58,194 bases of DNA from the NCBI GenBank assembly GCA_902778625.1, contig CACYYM010000022.1, positions 1 through 58,194 on the forward strand, written 5' to 3'. This document shows, piece by piece, positions 1 to 8,899 of the stretch; position 1 is the first letter of the stretch; each line of letters opens with the position of its first letter. Under the pieces are notes generated by a model, which did no database searches, was not told where the DNA came from, and saw nothing but the letters and a program-made list of their open reading frames with translations. The translations under genes and the position numbers were made by a program. The stretch is from an uncultured Bacteroidales bacterium. GTDB taxonomy: Bacteria > Bacteroidota > Bacteroidia > Bacteroidales > Bacteroidaceae.

Positions 1-1067
1 TCGCTTTATTCTCTTCCAAAAGTGCAACGACTTCCTTCAGATGTCTATTCCTCTTCCAAATATGGTAGATGAAGCCGAGACAAACCAACAACAAAGCAGC
101 GAGACAGACAATAAAAAACATGTTCTTGTACTGCTTCTTTTCGTCCTTCAAATCCTGCTCCTTCTTCTTGTCAAGGTGATACTTGTACTGGTTGTTGACC
201 GTAGCAGACAATTCCTGACGCCTGCCGAAGTCCATCGCAGAACTCATGTCCATGTATGCTTTGGCATAGCGGGCGGCATTGTGCTCGTCGCCCAATTCAT
301 CGTAATAGGTGAAAAGATGTTTTGCCGCATCATACATATAGAGCGTGTCCTTTGCGTCCTCGAGAACCTTCTTGCAATAGATGGCAGCAGAATCTTTCTT
401 GCCCAATGCCTCATAGTAGAATGCGTAGGTCATACAGGTACAGTAATCGCCATTTTCCAGTGGATTGCTTTCCATCAGCGACATACACTTCCTTGCCGCC
501 TCTGCCAGTCGCATACTATCCATATCGATGTACGTAGCCGCAATGTGATTGAACGGCAACACTACATCGCTCTTTGTCTGCCTGCAGCTCTCCAGTTCCT
601 TGAGTCCATATTCCTGCGCATCAGGATAATCCTTCACCATATAAAAAAGGTAATGAAGGTTAGAGTAAGTGTTCCTAAGCATGATGGGGTCGCACTCCTT
701 CGGGTGGTCAAGGGCAAAGTCAAGCGACTTGAAAAAGTTCTCCAGGGCGCTGGGCGTGTCCTGAAGGTCGCGATATGTGCTACCGGCATAGTAATAGACC
801 TCCTGCCAGCCCCTTTATCATGATGTCGGAGCTTGGCAAATGGTTGGCCTTGTCGTGGAGCCTGATGCGTAGCAAGTCGTACTTGTTCCTGACGTACTCG
901 CCCCCGTCGCGGATGTCGAGTTCCAACGAATCGAGCATCGTCAATGCCAGTTCCGGGTCGTGGTTCCCCACAGTCTTTATCTGCTCCATCTTCTCTATGA
1001 TGCCGTCATTGGAGCAAGATGCCATCAGCAAAATAGCGAGCAAGCAAACAAATTTTTTAGCTTTCAT
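1..1067 (-). pseudogene. Frameshifted TPR lipoprotein, regulator-like, cut by window edge
   Basis: The gene starts with a lipoprotein signal (MKAKKFVCLLAILLMASC) after an AGAGG site. The first frame runs 95 residues, ends in DIMIKG, and then reads out of frame to a stop at 780. A second frame, open without a stop from about 812 to the window edge, continues with WQEVYYYAGSTYRDL, several TPR-like helix pairs, a Lys/Glu-rich segment, one membrane helix (MFFIVCLAALLLVCLGFI) and a basic stretch IWKRNRHLKE. I translated this second part base by base. The two parts look like one protein: Bacteroidales TPR lipoproteins with a C-terminal membrane helix and a cytoplasmic regulatory tail have this plan. 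The junction seems to lack about ten codons plus a frame. It could be a real decay event or an assembly error. Confidence 0.7.
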
Positions 1068-1095
1068 TTTACCTCTGTTGTTTGTTAATATGCTG

Positions 1096-1103
1096 CAAAA
1101 ATA
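1096..1103 (-). promoter_or_regulatory. -7 box of the TPR lipoprotein gene
   Basis: On the minus strand this reads TATTTTTG followed by CAGC, 28 bp before the start codon. A TTGG lies 22-23 bp upstream, a little further than the usual 19-21. The -7 box is good, the -33 weak. Confidence 0.4.
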
Positions 1104-1400
1104 CAAAGAATTTCGGGAAAAGAAGCCAATTATTTGTTTCAATGTGTTTCATGAAACAAAATGAAACAAGATTTATTTGGTCGTTTGGCTCTTTAACTGT
1201 AATTTTGCCTCGGTTTTTAGAAGTTAATAAAATGGCGCCACGAAGCTCCTTCGTCGTGAGATGCGGGAGCTTTTCTATGGCATGGGATAACCCAATAAGC
1301 TATAAAACGTGCGGTTTTATCCTAAAAATACTTAAATCATCGCCCATTTCTGTCAACATTTTGCCCCTTTGTGCGTTTTATATATAGATAAGGATAGTAT
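1104..1400. other. Divergent intergenic region with two inverted repeats
   Basis: No gene is seen here. Two hairpins can be drawn: AAGCTCC (1243-1249) with GGAGCTT (1266-1272), and ATAAAAC (1302-1308) with GTTTTAT (1314-1320). Either could end stray transcription or regulate the downstream outer-membrane gene. I found no clear TAnnTTTG box for the gene at 1401; the stretch just before it is only AT-rich. Confidence 0.4.
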
Positions 1401-4400
1401 ATGAAGAAAGCACTCATCTCATTTGCGGTCGGCTTGCTTTGCCTTTCGGCTTACGGCCAGACAGACTCGACAAAGACGAAGAAGCGGGAACTTAACGTCT
1501 ATGCCACAGTTGCTGACCACTTGACGCACGACGGCATTGACAGCCTGAAGGCGACACTCCTCCGTGCTGCCGACAGCAGTTTCGTCGATACTGTTCACGT
1601 GCAGAGCTATAAATACGACGACAAACTCCACACTTATGTCGATGCAACTGTCAAGGAGGCGGGCAAGTACCTGTTGCGCCTCGAAGCAAAGGGCTACCAG
1701 ACACGCTTTACTCCCTTCGACATCCAGAAGATGTACAAACGCGAAACCTACCGCGAACTGAAGCCCATCTACCTGCATCGAGCACCGAAGGCAAAGCAGC
1801 AAAGCCTCATGTTGGACGGTGATTCCACCACCATCATGGACGAGCTTGTGGTGAAGGCCACTAAGCTGAAGTTCTACATGGACGGCGACACGCTGGTCTA
1901 TGATGCGGATGCCTTCTCGATGGCAGAAGGCTCGATGCTCGACGCACTCATCAAGAAGCTGCCGGGCGTGGAGCTTCATGGCGGCGGAGAGATAACCGTG
2001 AACGGCCGCAAAGTGGATGCCTTGCTGCTCAACGGCAAGGACTTCTTCGACAGCGACCGCGAGCTGCTCCTTGACAACATGCCGTCATACATGGTGAAGG
2101 ACATCCGAAGCTACGAACGGACACCCGACAACGTGAAGGGCACCATTCGCGAGAAGACGACACAGAAAGAGATGGTGATGGACGTGCGACTGAAGCGCGA
2201 CTACAACACGGCATGGCTCGCGAATGCGGAAGGCGGCATAGGCAAACGCTTCGGCAGTCAGGAGGACTTCGGAGAGACGACGAAAGCCCCACCCTTCCTC
2301 GGCCGAGCCTTTGCCATGCGCTACTCCACGAACTCGCGCATCGCACTCTTCGCCAACGTCAACAACCTGAGTGACTACCGCACGCCAGGCGAGAAGGGCG
2401 AGTGGTCGCCACTGAGACAGGAACGGGGAATCACCACGAGCTACACCTTGGGAGCCAATGGCCTTTACGAGAAAGGCGAGGACTTCCGCTATCAGGGCAG
2501 CATCAAGGGAACCTACTCCGACAGCAAAGAGGCCAACCACACCGCGAGCGAGACCTTCCTCGAGGGCGGCAACACCTACGGTCGCTCGTTCTTCACGCGC
2601 CGCAGCTACGACGCTCGTCTGAACACAGACCACTCTATACGTCTGCGAAAGTCTGGCTTATTGTGGGAAACCTTCAAGGACATATACCTCGACAACAGCG
2701 TCTCGCTGGAATACCTGCATTGGTCGAACTACTCCAACTCCGCGAGTGCGACGCTGGCAGAGGACGTGGCCGAGGGCTGGGGCAAAGCATGGATGGACAG
2801 CCTGATGACGCCATACGCGGGAAACCTGCTGCGACGCTATGCCCTCAACCGCGACATCTCGCGTCGACAAGGCACGGGTCGCCACATCAACATTAACGAC
2901 TATGGCTTCTTCAACGTCAGTCCTGCCCACAACGACTACATTAACCTCTTCATCAACTACAGTTACTCCTTCCGCGACAGATACGAGGACGTCTTCGAGC
3001 ATTACCTGCTGGATTACCCAAAGACTGAGGCGGCATCCGACTTCAGGAACCGTTATCGTCCCAACATCGACCGCACGCACAACTTCGGTTTTATTCCCGA
3101 ACTGTCTTTCGCCCTCGACCAGAAACACAACCACAGCATTGAGTTCTCCAATAGAGTCTCTTATAATAATAATGAAAGCAACCGAAGTCTCTACCTGCTG
3201 AACCAGATGGAGGAATGGGCGAACACAGAGCTGCATCCTCTCGGCACGTTGCCTTCGACAGAGGAAATGCTGCGGACACTCGATGCCGACAATAGCCAGC
3301 GCTCGCACAGCAAGACCGTCAACAACGCACCTACCATAGGCTACGGCTTCTACCATTACAGCGACTCAACAGGGACACATAATAGCCTCAACGCCAGCCT
3401 CTCGTTGCCCATCATCCATGAGACGCTCGACTATTGGCAAGGCTCGCAGGTTGATACCACAATGAGCCGCCGCACCACCAGTCTGTCGGCAAGCCTGTAC
3501 TTCTCTCACTCCCATCATAAAACCAACCGGAACATATGGGGTGGCTATCAGACGAACGTCTCGCAACCATCCATGCGCAGCCTGCTCAATATCCGCACCG
3601 ATAGCGACCCGCTCAACATCCAGCTCGGCAACCCAGACCTTCGCCCTTCGCGCAGCCACAGCATCTACGGCAACTACCGCGAGAAGCTGCGTCGCACCTT
3701 GGTCAATGCCTCGTTCAACTTCGATGCCACACAAGATGCTGTTGCCACATCCGTGCTCTACGACAAGCAGACAGGCGTGCGGACAAGTACGCCGCAGAAC
3801 ATCGACGGCAACTGGAACACCAATGCTTCTGCCGGCGTTGACTTCCCGCTCGACCACAAAGAGCGTCTGCGCCTCAAACAGTCGTTTACCCACAGACACA
3901 GTCACAGCGTCGATTTGATGAACAATGCCCGAAGCGTCGTGGCCTCCAACTACTTCGACGATGAGCTTTCTCTCTCGTGGAAGCCTACCGACAAGCTCGA
4001 CTTCACGGCAAAAGGCGACCTTCACTATCAGCGTTCCACCAGCGCTCGGGCTGACTTCACGCGAATCAACGTCTTCGACTTCGACTACAGTCTCGCCGGA
4101 CAGATTGAGTTGCCATGGAACTTCCAGTTCGCCACCGACCTGACCATGTACTCGCGCAGAGGCTACAGCGACGCGACGATGAACACCAACGAACTCGTCT
4201 GGAACGCCCGCATCACAAAGCGACTCATGCATGGCAACCTGCTCCTTCAGCTCGACGGCTTCGACATGCTCGGCCAGCTCTCCAACGTTCGCCACACCAT
4301 CAACGCGCAAGGCCGCACCGAGACCTTCTACAACGTCCTGCCCTCCTACGCTCTCTTCCACGTCACCTGGCGCTTGAACAAGAAGCCAAAGTCAGAGGAG

Positions 4401-4421
4401 AACAAGGAAATAAGAAAATAA
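1401..4421 (+). CDS. Outer-membrane beta-barrel protein, TonB-receptor-like
   Basis: A 1006-residue secreted protein. Residues 1-19 are a signal peptide (MKKALISFAVGLLCLSAYG). Residues 30-125 form a carboxypeptidase-regulatory-like beta-sandwich, typical before barrels in this phylum. Residues about 150-235 are plug-like (VVKATKLKFYMDGDTLVYDAD, LDALIKKLPGVELHGGGEITVNGRKVDALLLNGKDFF). The rest has alternating aromatic beta strands typical of large outer-membrane barrels. No SusD-like partner is beside it, so a starch-utilisation type pair is unlikely; the substrate is unknown. The barrel is followed by a charged tail KKPKSEENKEIRK instead of ending on an aromatic residue. The gene is monocistronic and divergent from the broken TPR gene. 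The nearest family is the outer-membrane beta-barrel group with a plug-like N-terminus. Confidence 0.85.
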   Translation: MKKALISFAVGLLCLSAYGQTDSTKTKKRELNVYATVADHLTHDGIDSLKATLLRAADSSFVDTVHVQSYKYDDKLHTYVDATVKEAGKYLLRLEAKGYQTRFTPFDIQKMYKRETYRELKPIYLHRAPKAKQQSLMLDGDSTTIMDELVVKATKLKFYMDGDTLVYDADAFSMAEGSMLDALIKKLPGVELHGGGEITVNGRKVDALLLNGKDFFDSDRELLLDNMPSYMVKDIRSYERTPDNVKGTIREKTTQKEMVMDVRLKRDYNTAWLANAEGGIGKRFGSQEDFGETTKAPPFLGRAFAMRYSTNSRIALFANVNNLSDYRTPGEKGEWSPLRQERGITTSYTLGANGLYEKGEDFRYQGSIKGTYSDSKEANHTASETFLEGGNTYGRSFFTRRSYDARLNTDHSIRLRKSGLLWETFKDIYLDNSVSLEYLHWSNYSNSASATLAEDVAEGWGKAWMDSLMTPYAGNLLRRYALNRDISRRQGTGRHININDYGFFNVSPAHNDYINLFINYSYSFRDRYEDVFEHYLLDYPKTEAASDFRNRYRPNIDRTHNFGFIPELSFALDQKHNHSIEFSNRVSYNNNESNRSLYLLNQMEEWANTELHPLGTLPSTEEMLRTLDADNSQRSHSKTVNNAPTIGYGFYHYSDSTGTHNSLNASLSLPIIHETLDYWQGSQVDTTMSRRTTSLSASLYFSHSHHKTNRNIWGGYQTNVSQPSMRSLLNIRTDSDPLNIQLGNPDLRPSRSHSIYGNYREKLRRTLVNASFNFDATQDAVATSVLYDKQTGVRTSTPQNIDGNWNTNASAGVDFPLDHKERLRLKQSFTHRHSHSVDLMNNARSVVASNYFDDELSLSWKPTDKLDFTAKGDLHYQRSTSARADFTRINVFDFDYSLAGQIELPWNFQFATDLTMYSRRGYSDATMNTNELVWNARITKRLMHGNLLLQLDGFDMLGQLSNVRHTINAQGRTETFYNVLPSYALFHVTWRLNKKPKSEENKEIRK

Positions 4422-4527
4422 GAGGTCACTTGGCTGTTCACAATCATACAAAAACAAAAATATGGATTGTGTTAGTAAACAATGCCACCCATGAATTGCA
4501 TAAGCTTGTGATTTAAGCAATGTGTTT
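4422..4527. other. Intergenic stretch after the outer-membrane gene
   Basis: This holds a weak inverted repeat, CACAATC (4439-4445) with GATTGTG (4465-4471), around an A-rich loop, which may act as a terminator for the plus-strand gene. Nothing else is recognisable. The remaining gene-poor sequence up to 4910 holds the gene remnant, the 22-bp array and the terminator listed separately. Confidence 0.3.
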
Positions 4528-4680
4528 TTACGTCAGATAGTGGTAGTGCTTTCTCTTTTCCAGATACGTGGGGTCGTGCTGGTGGCGGTAGGCCGTCATG
4601 CGGTCTCTGTATTTCGGGAGTAGGACGAACCACCCGATGCCGTACCAGACGAAGAGGGGCAGATAGAGCAATTCCCTGTA
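4528..4680 (-). pseudogene. C-terminal remnant of the HELIH membrane protein gene
   Basis: The minus strand encodes YRELLYLPLFVWYGIGWFVL, then LPKYRDRMTAYRHQHDPTYL, EKRKHYHYLT and a stop. This matches the last 60 residues of the intact protein encoded at 8900-9229, except that a segment of about 11 residues (KHLRFEQEAYR) is missing and there is no N-terminal half or start codon. Protein identity is roughly 70%, so the copy is old. It sits in the same orientation as the intact gene, with the metallophosphoesterase operon between them. It could be the scar of a tandem duplication, or of an insertion at the 3' end of a gene. Confidence 0.75.
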
Positions 4681-4735
4681 AAATCACATCTTTTCCGCGT
4701 AATCTCCAAATACTACGACAATGGGTAATGTTAAA

Positions 4736-4841
4736 AAAGCGGCACGCCGAGTTTGTCAATTCGACGTGCCGAGTTTGTCAATTCGACGTGCCGAGTTTGT
4801 TGATTCGACGTGCCATGTTTGCCAACTCGGCACGCCATGTT
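4736..4841. repeat. 22-bp dyad array A1, five units (GCCGAGTT arms)
   Basis: Five units, each with left arm, 2-bp centre, right arm and 4-bp linker. Left arms: AAAGCGGC, AATTCGAC, AATTCGAC, GATTCGAC, AACTCGGC. Centres: AC, GT, GT, GT, AC. Right arms: GCCGAGTT three times, then GCCATGTT twice. Linkers: TGTC, TGTC, TGTT, TGCC. Every unit is exactly 22 bp. Each right arm can also pair with the next left arm across the 4-nt linker, forming a hairpin with a tetraloop. The array lies just beyond the terminator of the metallophosphoesterase operon. Confidence 0.9.
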
Positions 4842-4857
4842 TATGGACTTGGAATAA

Positions 4858-4894
4858 GAAAGCCTTCCTGCTTGCCAGCGGGAAGGCTTTCTTT
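4858..4894 (-). terminator. Terminator of the metallophosphoesterase operon
   Basis: An 11-bp stem, GAAAGCCTTCC (4858-4868) with GGAAGGCTTTC (4881-4891), closes a 12-nt loop and lies 20 bp beyond the stop codon at 4911. The T run is short on the minus strand and better on the plus strand, so it may work in both directions. Confidence 0.7.
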
Positions 4895-4910
4895 GTATCT
4901 GCAGTTTTCT

Positions 4911-7901
4911 TTATTCGGTCGGTACGCCGCCCAGTTTGGCTGCCTGCTGGTTGGTGAGAGGCACGTTCCAGAAACGAATCTCGGACGTGGCGATGGCTTT
5001 CTCTTCGCCATCGTTGTCGGCAAAGAAGAGTGCGCCGGTGGTAAGCTTCCAGTGCAGGTTGTAGGCGTTGTTGTGCTCGCAGGAGCTTACCTGAGAGCCG
5101 TCCACGTAGAGGGTCGCCCTGTTCGGTGCTTCCACGACGAAGACGATACGATACCACTGGTTGTTGTTGATAGTGCCGTTGTAGCCGAGCGAGCCGCCGA
5201 GTCCCACCTTGTTCTTGTTAAGGAAGAGGCTGCCGTCCTTACTGTTGGTGAGGCTGTTCTGCAGGAGTGGGATGTAGCTGGAGATGTCTGCCGCCTTCAC
5301 GTCCCAAAGGATGGAGTAGGTTCCTATCTCGCTTGTGCCGAGGTTGGCGTTCATGAGCAGGCTGGAACCGAATGGGACGAGGATGGCTCCATTGCCTTCT
5401 GCAGGTCCTTCAGTGATCCAGGAAGCGGGGATGGGGTCGGCATAGACATGCACGCCGCCCGAGCCGTCTGTGGCGTGCTCGGTGCTCGCCAGCGTAGCCG
5501 TACCTGTGCCTGCCAGCAGGTCATTGGGATTGTCGAACGTCCAAACACCCAAAGCCTCGGGTATGGTGACCTCGACAGGCTCGCCGCTTGTCTCAACCTT
5601 TCCCAGTTCAGCAACCTGAGTGGTCGTCAGCATCTTGTCCCAGAAACGCAGGTCGGCAATCTCAATCGTGTGCTCTTCACCGTCTTGGTCTGCGAAGAAG
5701 AGGGCACCAGTGCTCAGCTGCCAGTTCAACTCGCTGGCAGATGTGCTTTGGCTGACAAGGGTGCCGTCTATGTAGAGCTTTGCCTTGTTGTCGCGAACAG
5801 CAAAGACTATGCGATGCCATCCAGTCGAGGTGATCATGCCGTGGTAGCCAAGGTCGGCAGCGCCCTTACCTATGGTGCCGTTATAGACGAAGAGACTGGC
5901 GTCCTTCGTGTTCGTGAGGTCGTTCTGGAAGAGAGAGGTGTAGCCGCTGATTTGAGGCAGATGGATGTCCATGAGCCACGTGTAGGTGGAGAGTTTGTTG
6001 GTGTTGAGGTTGGTGTTCATGAGCAGGCTGGAGCCTACGGGCACAGAGGCGGCTCTGTCGCTCATCGACGGACCATCTACAGGATTAATGTACGCAAAGG
6101 CAGGTCCTTCGACTGGTTCGACATTGCCTGCGCTATGGAGAGCACCCTGAAGAGTGGCAACACCAGTGCCTTCCAGCAGGTTGTCAGGATTGTCGAACGT
6201 CCACCAACCGACAGGCTCGGGAACGGGAGCATCATCGGTAGGCGTGGTGAAGGTGGCTGAGAGAGGCACGGATTGGTTGTCCCAAGAGTCATAGGCAATG
6301 ACCTCGGCCGTGTACTTCGTGCCTGCAGCCAGGCCATCGACGGTGTAGGAGAGCGTCTGAGGCATGTCTGTTGTAAGGTAGAACTGCGAGAAGACGAAAG
6401 CACTTTGAACTTCTGTCTCGCCGTTAAGGATGCGAACCTTATAGCGGAAAACGCACTCGTTGTCGGTGGCTTGCGGGAAGGTTATCTTCACTTCGTTTGG
6501 ATAAACATCCAGCATCAGTTCTGCGCTCTTGTAAAATGCAGGAGCGGGCCAACCCGTGCGCAGCGGTACGTTGTTGGGATTGTCGTCCTTGTCGCGAATG
6601 TCTGCATACTGGAACGCGCTACCGTCGAACGGGGCCTTCAGCACCCAGCGGTGTTCGGGATCGATTTCCACATCGCGATAAGTATCGTAGCGGCGCACTT
6701 CGAGGTCGCCATTGGGCTGTTCCTCGATGATCAGGCCCTCGGTCACTTGCTTGAAGCCTTCGGGGTGAATGCCTGCAGCCACTGCGCCCGGATTGATTTC
6801 CGAGTATGTTACACTGGCCGTATTGATAACGGTGTAGTAGTTCATGTTTGCGCTGTTGGGGTTCGCGCCCTGATGAATGCTGCGCGGGTCGCCGAGGGGA
6901 TAGTGACTGTGTCCGCAGAAAGCCACGACTTGCGGGTATTCATTGAGGAGCGAGTTCAGCCGCCACATTGCCCAGGCTGCGCCTTCGAGGTCGCCCCAAG
7001 TGCTGTAGCAGGTGTTGCGGGGAGCTACGTGGGCAAAGACGAAGATTGGCTTGCCTGGTGCATCCTCAGCGGCTTTCTTCAGATAGCGCTTTACGGTTGT
7101 CAGGACAGTGCTCGGGTAAGATACTGCGCCGTTGGCGCTGTTGTCGTCGTTGTTGGCGCCACCGCGAACGCTTATCGTGATGAAGGGATAGCCCTTGATG
7201 AGGACGTACTGATCGAGAGGATAAAGTCTGTTGCCGTTGAACTTCTTCAGGCCGCTCTTGTAGTTCGTCTGTCCCTGGTTGTCGCTGGGATAGTTGTCGT
7301 GGTTGCCCATCATGAAGAGGAAGTTGTCGACGGGGTTGAGGAAGTTCTGGCTGTCACCGAAGAACTGCACGAACTCGGTGTATTGGGCAGGCGTGCCGTT
7401 GTCGGTGAGGTCGCCCACCACGGCCAGGGCATCGAGCTTGCCTTTGCTTGTCAGGTTCTGCAGTGTGCGTGGAACCTTAACGTTGTATTCTCCGCCGTAG
7501 TTATTGCCAACGTGTGTGTCGGAGATGACGGCAAAAACGAGTCGTGCTTCCTGCTTGACGGTGAGGATGAGTGGATGGAAGTCCTTGCTGCGAACAGAGA
7601 GTTCTGCGGTGCGGGCATCCTCGCCGATGTTCTCGGTGACGGTGAGGGTGAGTGTCCCATTTGCATAGCTTGCTTCGCACCAGTTTTCATTGCTGCTGAC
7701 GGTTGCGGCATTCTGATTAGTCTCAATCTGAATGGCCTCTGTCGTTGCCGCGAAGGGAAGGGTAATGGTGCCGTTCACAATCCGGTTCGACGAGAAGGTT
7801 GCGGCTTCAGGTGTTGCCAGCGATGTGACGATATAATTCTGTGCCTGCATCTGGGACATCCACAGAGCAGCAAGGAAGAAAAGGAGAATATGCTTTTTCA
7901 T
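4911..7901 (-). CDS. Secreted metallophosphoesterase with BACON and two LamG-like domains
   Basis: A 996-residue protein. Residues 1-20 are a signal peptide. Residues 22-118 resemble a BACON domain (ENWCEASYANGTLTLTV). Residues 119-400 are a calcineurin-like phosphoesterase with all metal motifs: SDTH (D128, H130), GDLTDNG (D164), GNHD (N200, H201), H291 and GHSH (330-333). Residues about 445-555 resemble a fibronectin type III domain. Residues 563-775 and 785-996 are two similar concanavalin/LamG-like modules, each with a WTFDNP start and a RIVF-LYVDG core. It probably hydrolyses a phosphoester outside the cell or in the periplasm while the LamG modules bind glycan; the substrate cannot be read from the sequence. 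It follows the 7937-8692 gene after 35 bp and is probably co-transcribed with it. Confidence 0.88.
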   Translation of the reverse strand: MKKHILLFFLAALWMSQMQAQNYIVTSLATPEAATFSSNRIVNGTITLPFAATTEAIQIETNQNAATVSSNENWCEASYANGTLTLTVTENIGEDARTAELSVRSKDFHPLILTVKQEARLVFAVISDTHVGNNYGGEYNVKVPRTLQNLTSKGKLDALAVVGDLTDNGTPAQYTEFVQFFGDSQNFLNPVDNFLFMMGNHDNYPSDNQGQTNYKSGLKKFNGNRLYPLDQYVLIKGYPFITISVRGGANNDDNSANGAVSYPSTVLTTVKRYLKKAAEDAPGKPIFVFAHVAPRNTCYSTWGDLEGAAWAMWRLNSLLNEYPQVVAFCGHSHYPLGDPRSIHQGANPNSANMNYYTVINTASVTYSEINPGAVAAGIHPEGFKQVTEGLIIEEQPNGDLEVRRYDTYRDVEIDPEHRWVLKAPFDGSAFQYADIRDKDDNPNNVPLRTGWPAPAFYKSAELMLDVYPNEVKITFPQATDNECVFRYKVRILNGETEVQSAFVFSQFYLTTDMPQTLSYTVDGLAAGTKYTAEVIAYDSWDNQSVPLSATFTTPTDDAPVPEPVGWWTFDNPDNLLEGTGVATLQGALHSAGNVEPVEGPAFAYINPVDGPSMSDRAASVPVGSSLLMNTNLNTNKLSTYTWLMDIHLPQISGYTSLFQNDLTNTKDASLFVYNGTIGKGAADLGYHGMITSTGWHRIVFAVRDNKAKLYIDGTLVSQSTSASELNWQLSTGALFFADQDGEEHTIEIADLRFWDKMLTTTQVAELGKVETSGEPVEVTIPEALGVWTFDNPNDLLAGTGTATLASTEHATDGSGGVHVYADPIPASWITEGPAEGNGAILVPFGSSLLMNANLGTSEIGTYSILWDVKAADISSYIPLLQNSLTNSKDGSLFLNKNKVGLGGSLGYNGTINNNQWYRIVFVVEAPNRATLYVDGSQVSSCEHNNAYNLHWKLTTGALFFADNDGEEKAIATSEIRFWNVPLTNQQAAKLGGVPTE

Positions 7902-7936
7902 AGTCGTTATCTTTAGTTGTTCAACAATCATCTTTG

Positions 7937-8692
7937 TTATGGAATGAGGACTTTAATGGACTTCTGCCCCATCTTGACCAAATAGACGCCTGTCGGCAGA
8001 GCGACGGTGCGCGGCATTTCCTCGCCCGAAGCGTTGAACAGTTGCCATTCAGGGCAGCCTTTCACGAAGATGCGGCCCTTCATCACCTGGACGACCATGC
8101 GTCCGGCCTGCATCGTGCCGATGCCTGTGTCGATTTCCACGGGGAAGAACTTCCAGCCGATGGCGGAGGTGCTTTCGCCGGCCTCGGGATAGGTGATGGC
8201 TTCGGCGGACCGGTCCGCGAGGGCGAGACAGCGGTTCACACCGTCGTCCTCCACGCTCTCAAGCTTAAAGGCATAGTCGCCGAGGGACGTGACGGTGAAG
8301 CCCGGAGCGCCTGAAGCGGTGAGCCATGTCAGGTTGTGGTCGCCGACGCTCTGCGAGGTGTTGCTGATCTGGAAACCAGTGGCGCGGTTGGTGATGACGA
8401 CCTTGCCGTCCTCGCCTGCCGTCAACTTCCACTGCGAGCGGTAATCCTCCGTCTCTGTCGGCAACAGGTACACCCCCATCCTCAGCGCATCTTCGTGGTC
8501 TTCGCCTTCGACTTCTCCGTTGAGGTCCGTCATGGCATACCCCTCCATACCGGGCACGGCGCTGCAGATGCGGTACCAATACACGACATCGCTGCTCAAC
8601 TGCAACTCGGAATCAAACTCTTGTGCGCTTGCCGACAGAGAAGTCAGCAAGGCCAAGCCCATAAACAATCGTTTAAGAGAAATGAATGTCAT
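7937..8692 (-). CDS. Secreted protein of unknown function with sorting-signal-like C-terminus
   Basis: A 251-residue protein with a signal peptide ending near LSASAQ. The middle part (QWKLTAGEDGKVVITNRATG, NRCLALADRSAEA) has the short W/G-spaced repeats of ricin-like or similar beta-trefoil modules, but I cannot assign a family. The C-terminus (WQLFNASGEEMPRTVALPTG followed by VYLVKMGQKSIKVLIP) matches the usual end of proteins exported by the type IX system in this phylum, where a short beta-sandwich acts as the export and anchoring signal. It is the first gene of a two-gene operon with the metallophosphoesterase, so the two may act on the same surface substrate. The function is unknown. Confidence 0.7.
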   Translation of the reverse strand: MTFISLKRLFMGLALLTSLSASAQEFDSELQLSSDVVYWYRICSAVPGMEGYAMTDLNGEVEGEDHEDALRMGVYLLPTETEDYRSQWKLTAGEDGKVVITNRATGFQISNTSQSVGDHNLTWLTASGAPGFTVTSLGDYAFKLESVEDDGVNRCLALADRSAEAITYPEAGESTSAIGWKFFPVEIDTGIGTMQAGRMVVQVMKGRIFVKGCPEWQLFNASGEEMPRTVALPTGVYLVKMGQKSIKVLIP

Positions 8693-8729
8693 AGTTATTA
8701 GTAATGATAGAAGGTTAATAATTCCACTG

Positions 8730-8761
8730 CAAAGTTAGAGAAAAATGCAATACCACACCAA
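8730..8761 (-). promoter_or_regulatory. Promoter of the secreted-protein/metallophosphoesterase operon
   Basis: On the minus strand TTG (8761-8759) is followed after 21 bp by TAACTTTG (8737-8730) and then CAG. This matches the Bacteroidota primary promoter. The start codon is 37 bp downstream. Confidence 0.55.
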
Positions 8762-8881
8762 TACTGGAGCCACAAAATTGATGGTTACTGAAAAAATAGT
8801 ATCTGATTTTATCACACAAAGAATAGAAAAGGAAAAGACAGTCGTGGCTTGGTTGCATACTGGACTGCCTCCTCGGCTAAA

Positions 8882-8893
8882 GTATTATAATAC
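8882..8893. other. 12-bp perfect palindrome GTATTATAATAC
   Basis: A perfect palindrome seven bases beyond the stop codon of the HELIH gene, inside AAAGTATTATAATACCTTT. It could help end transcription or be an operator. On the plus strand the right edge reads TACCTTTG, a -7-like box with no plus-strand gene after it. Confidence 0.35.
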
Positions 8894-8899
8894 CTTTGC

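Noticed and set aside
41..823. Long plus-strand reading frame opposite the TPR gene
   Set aside because: It is hydrophobic in a shadow pattern; the minus strand has a lipoprotein signal, TPR-like helices and a membrane helix, so the plus frame is not a gene.
1243..1320. Hairpins in the intergenic region as another 22-bp dyad array
   Set aside because: The stems are 7 bp with loops of 5 and 16 nt and no 22-bp period could be found.
4736..4841. Possible CRISPR array, because of regular repeats
   Set aside because: The period is 22 bp with no spacer of 25 bp or more between repeats, no cas genes are present, and the sequence inside each unit is inverted, not direct.
4728..6260. Long plus-strand frame antisense to the metallophosphoesterase
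   Set aside because: Its start lies in the dyad array and the rest is antisense to LamG modules; no motif.
8882..8898. Plus-strand TACCTTTG as a promoter
   Set aside because: It reads into the HELIH gene in antisense; no plus-strand gene follows, so it was left as a palindrome.
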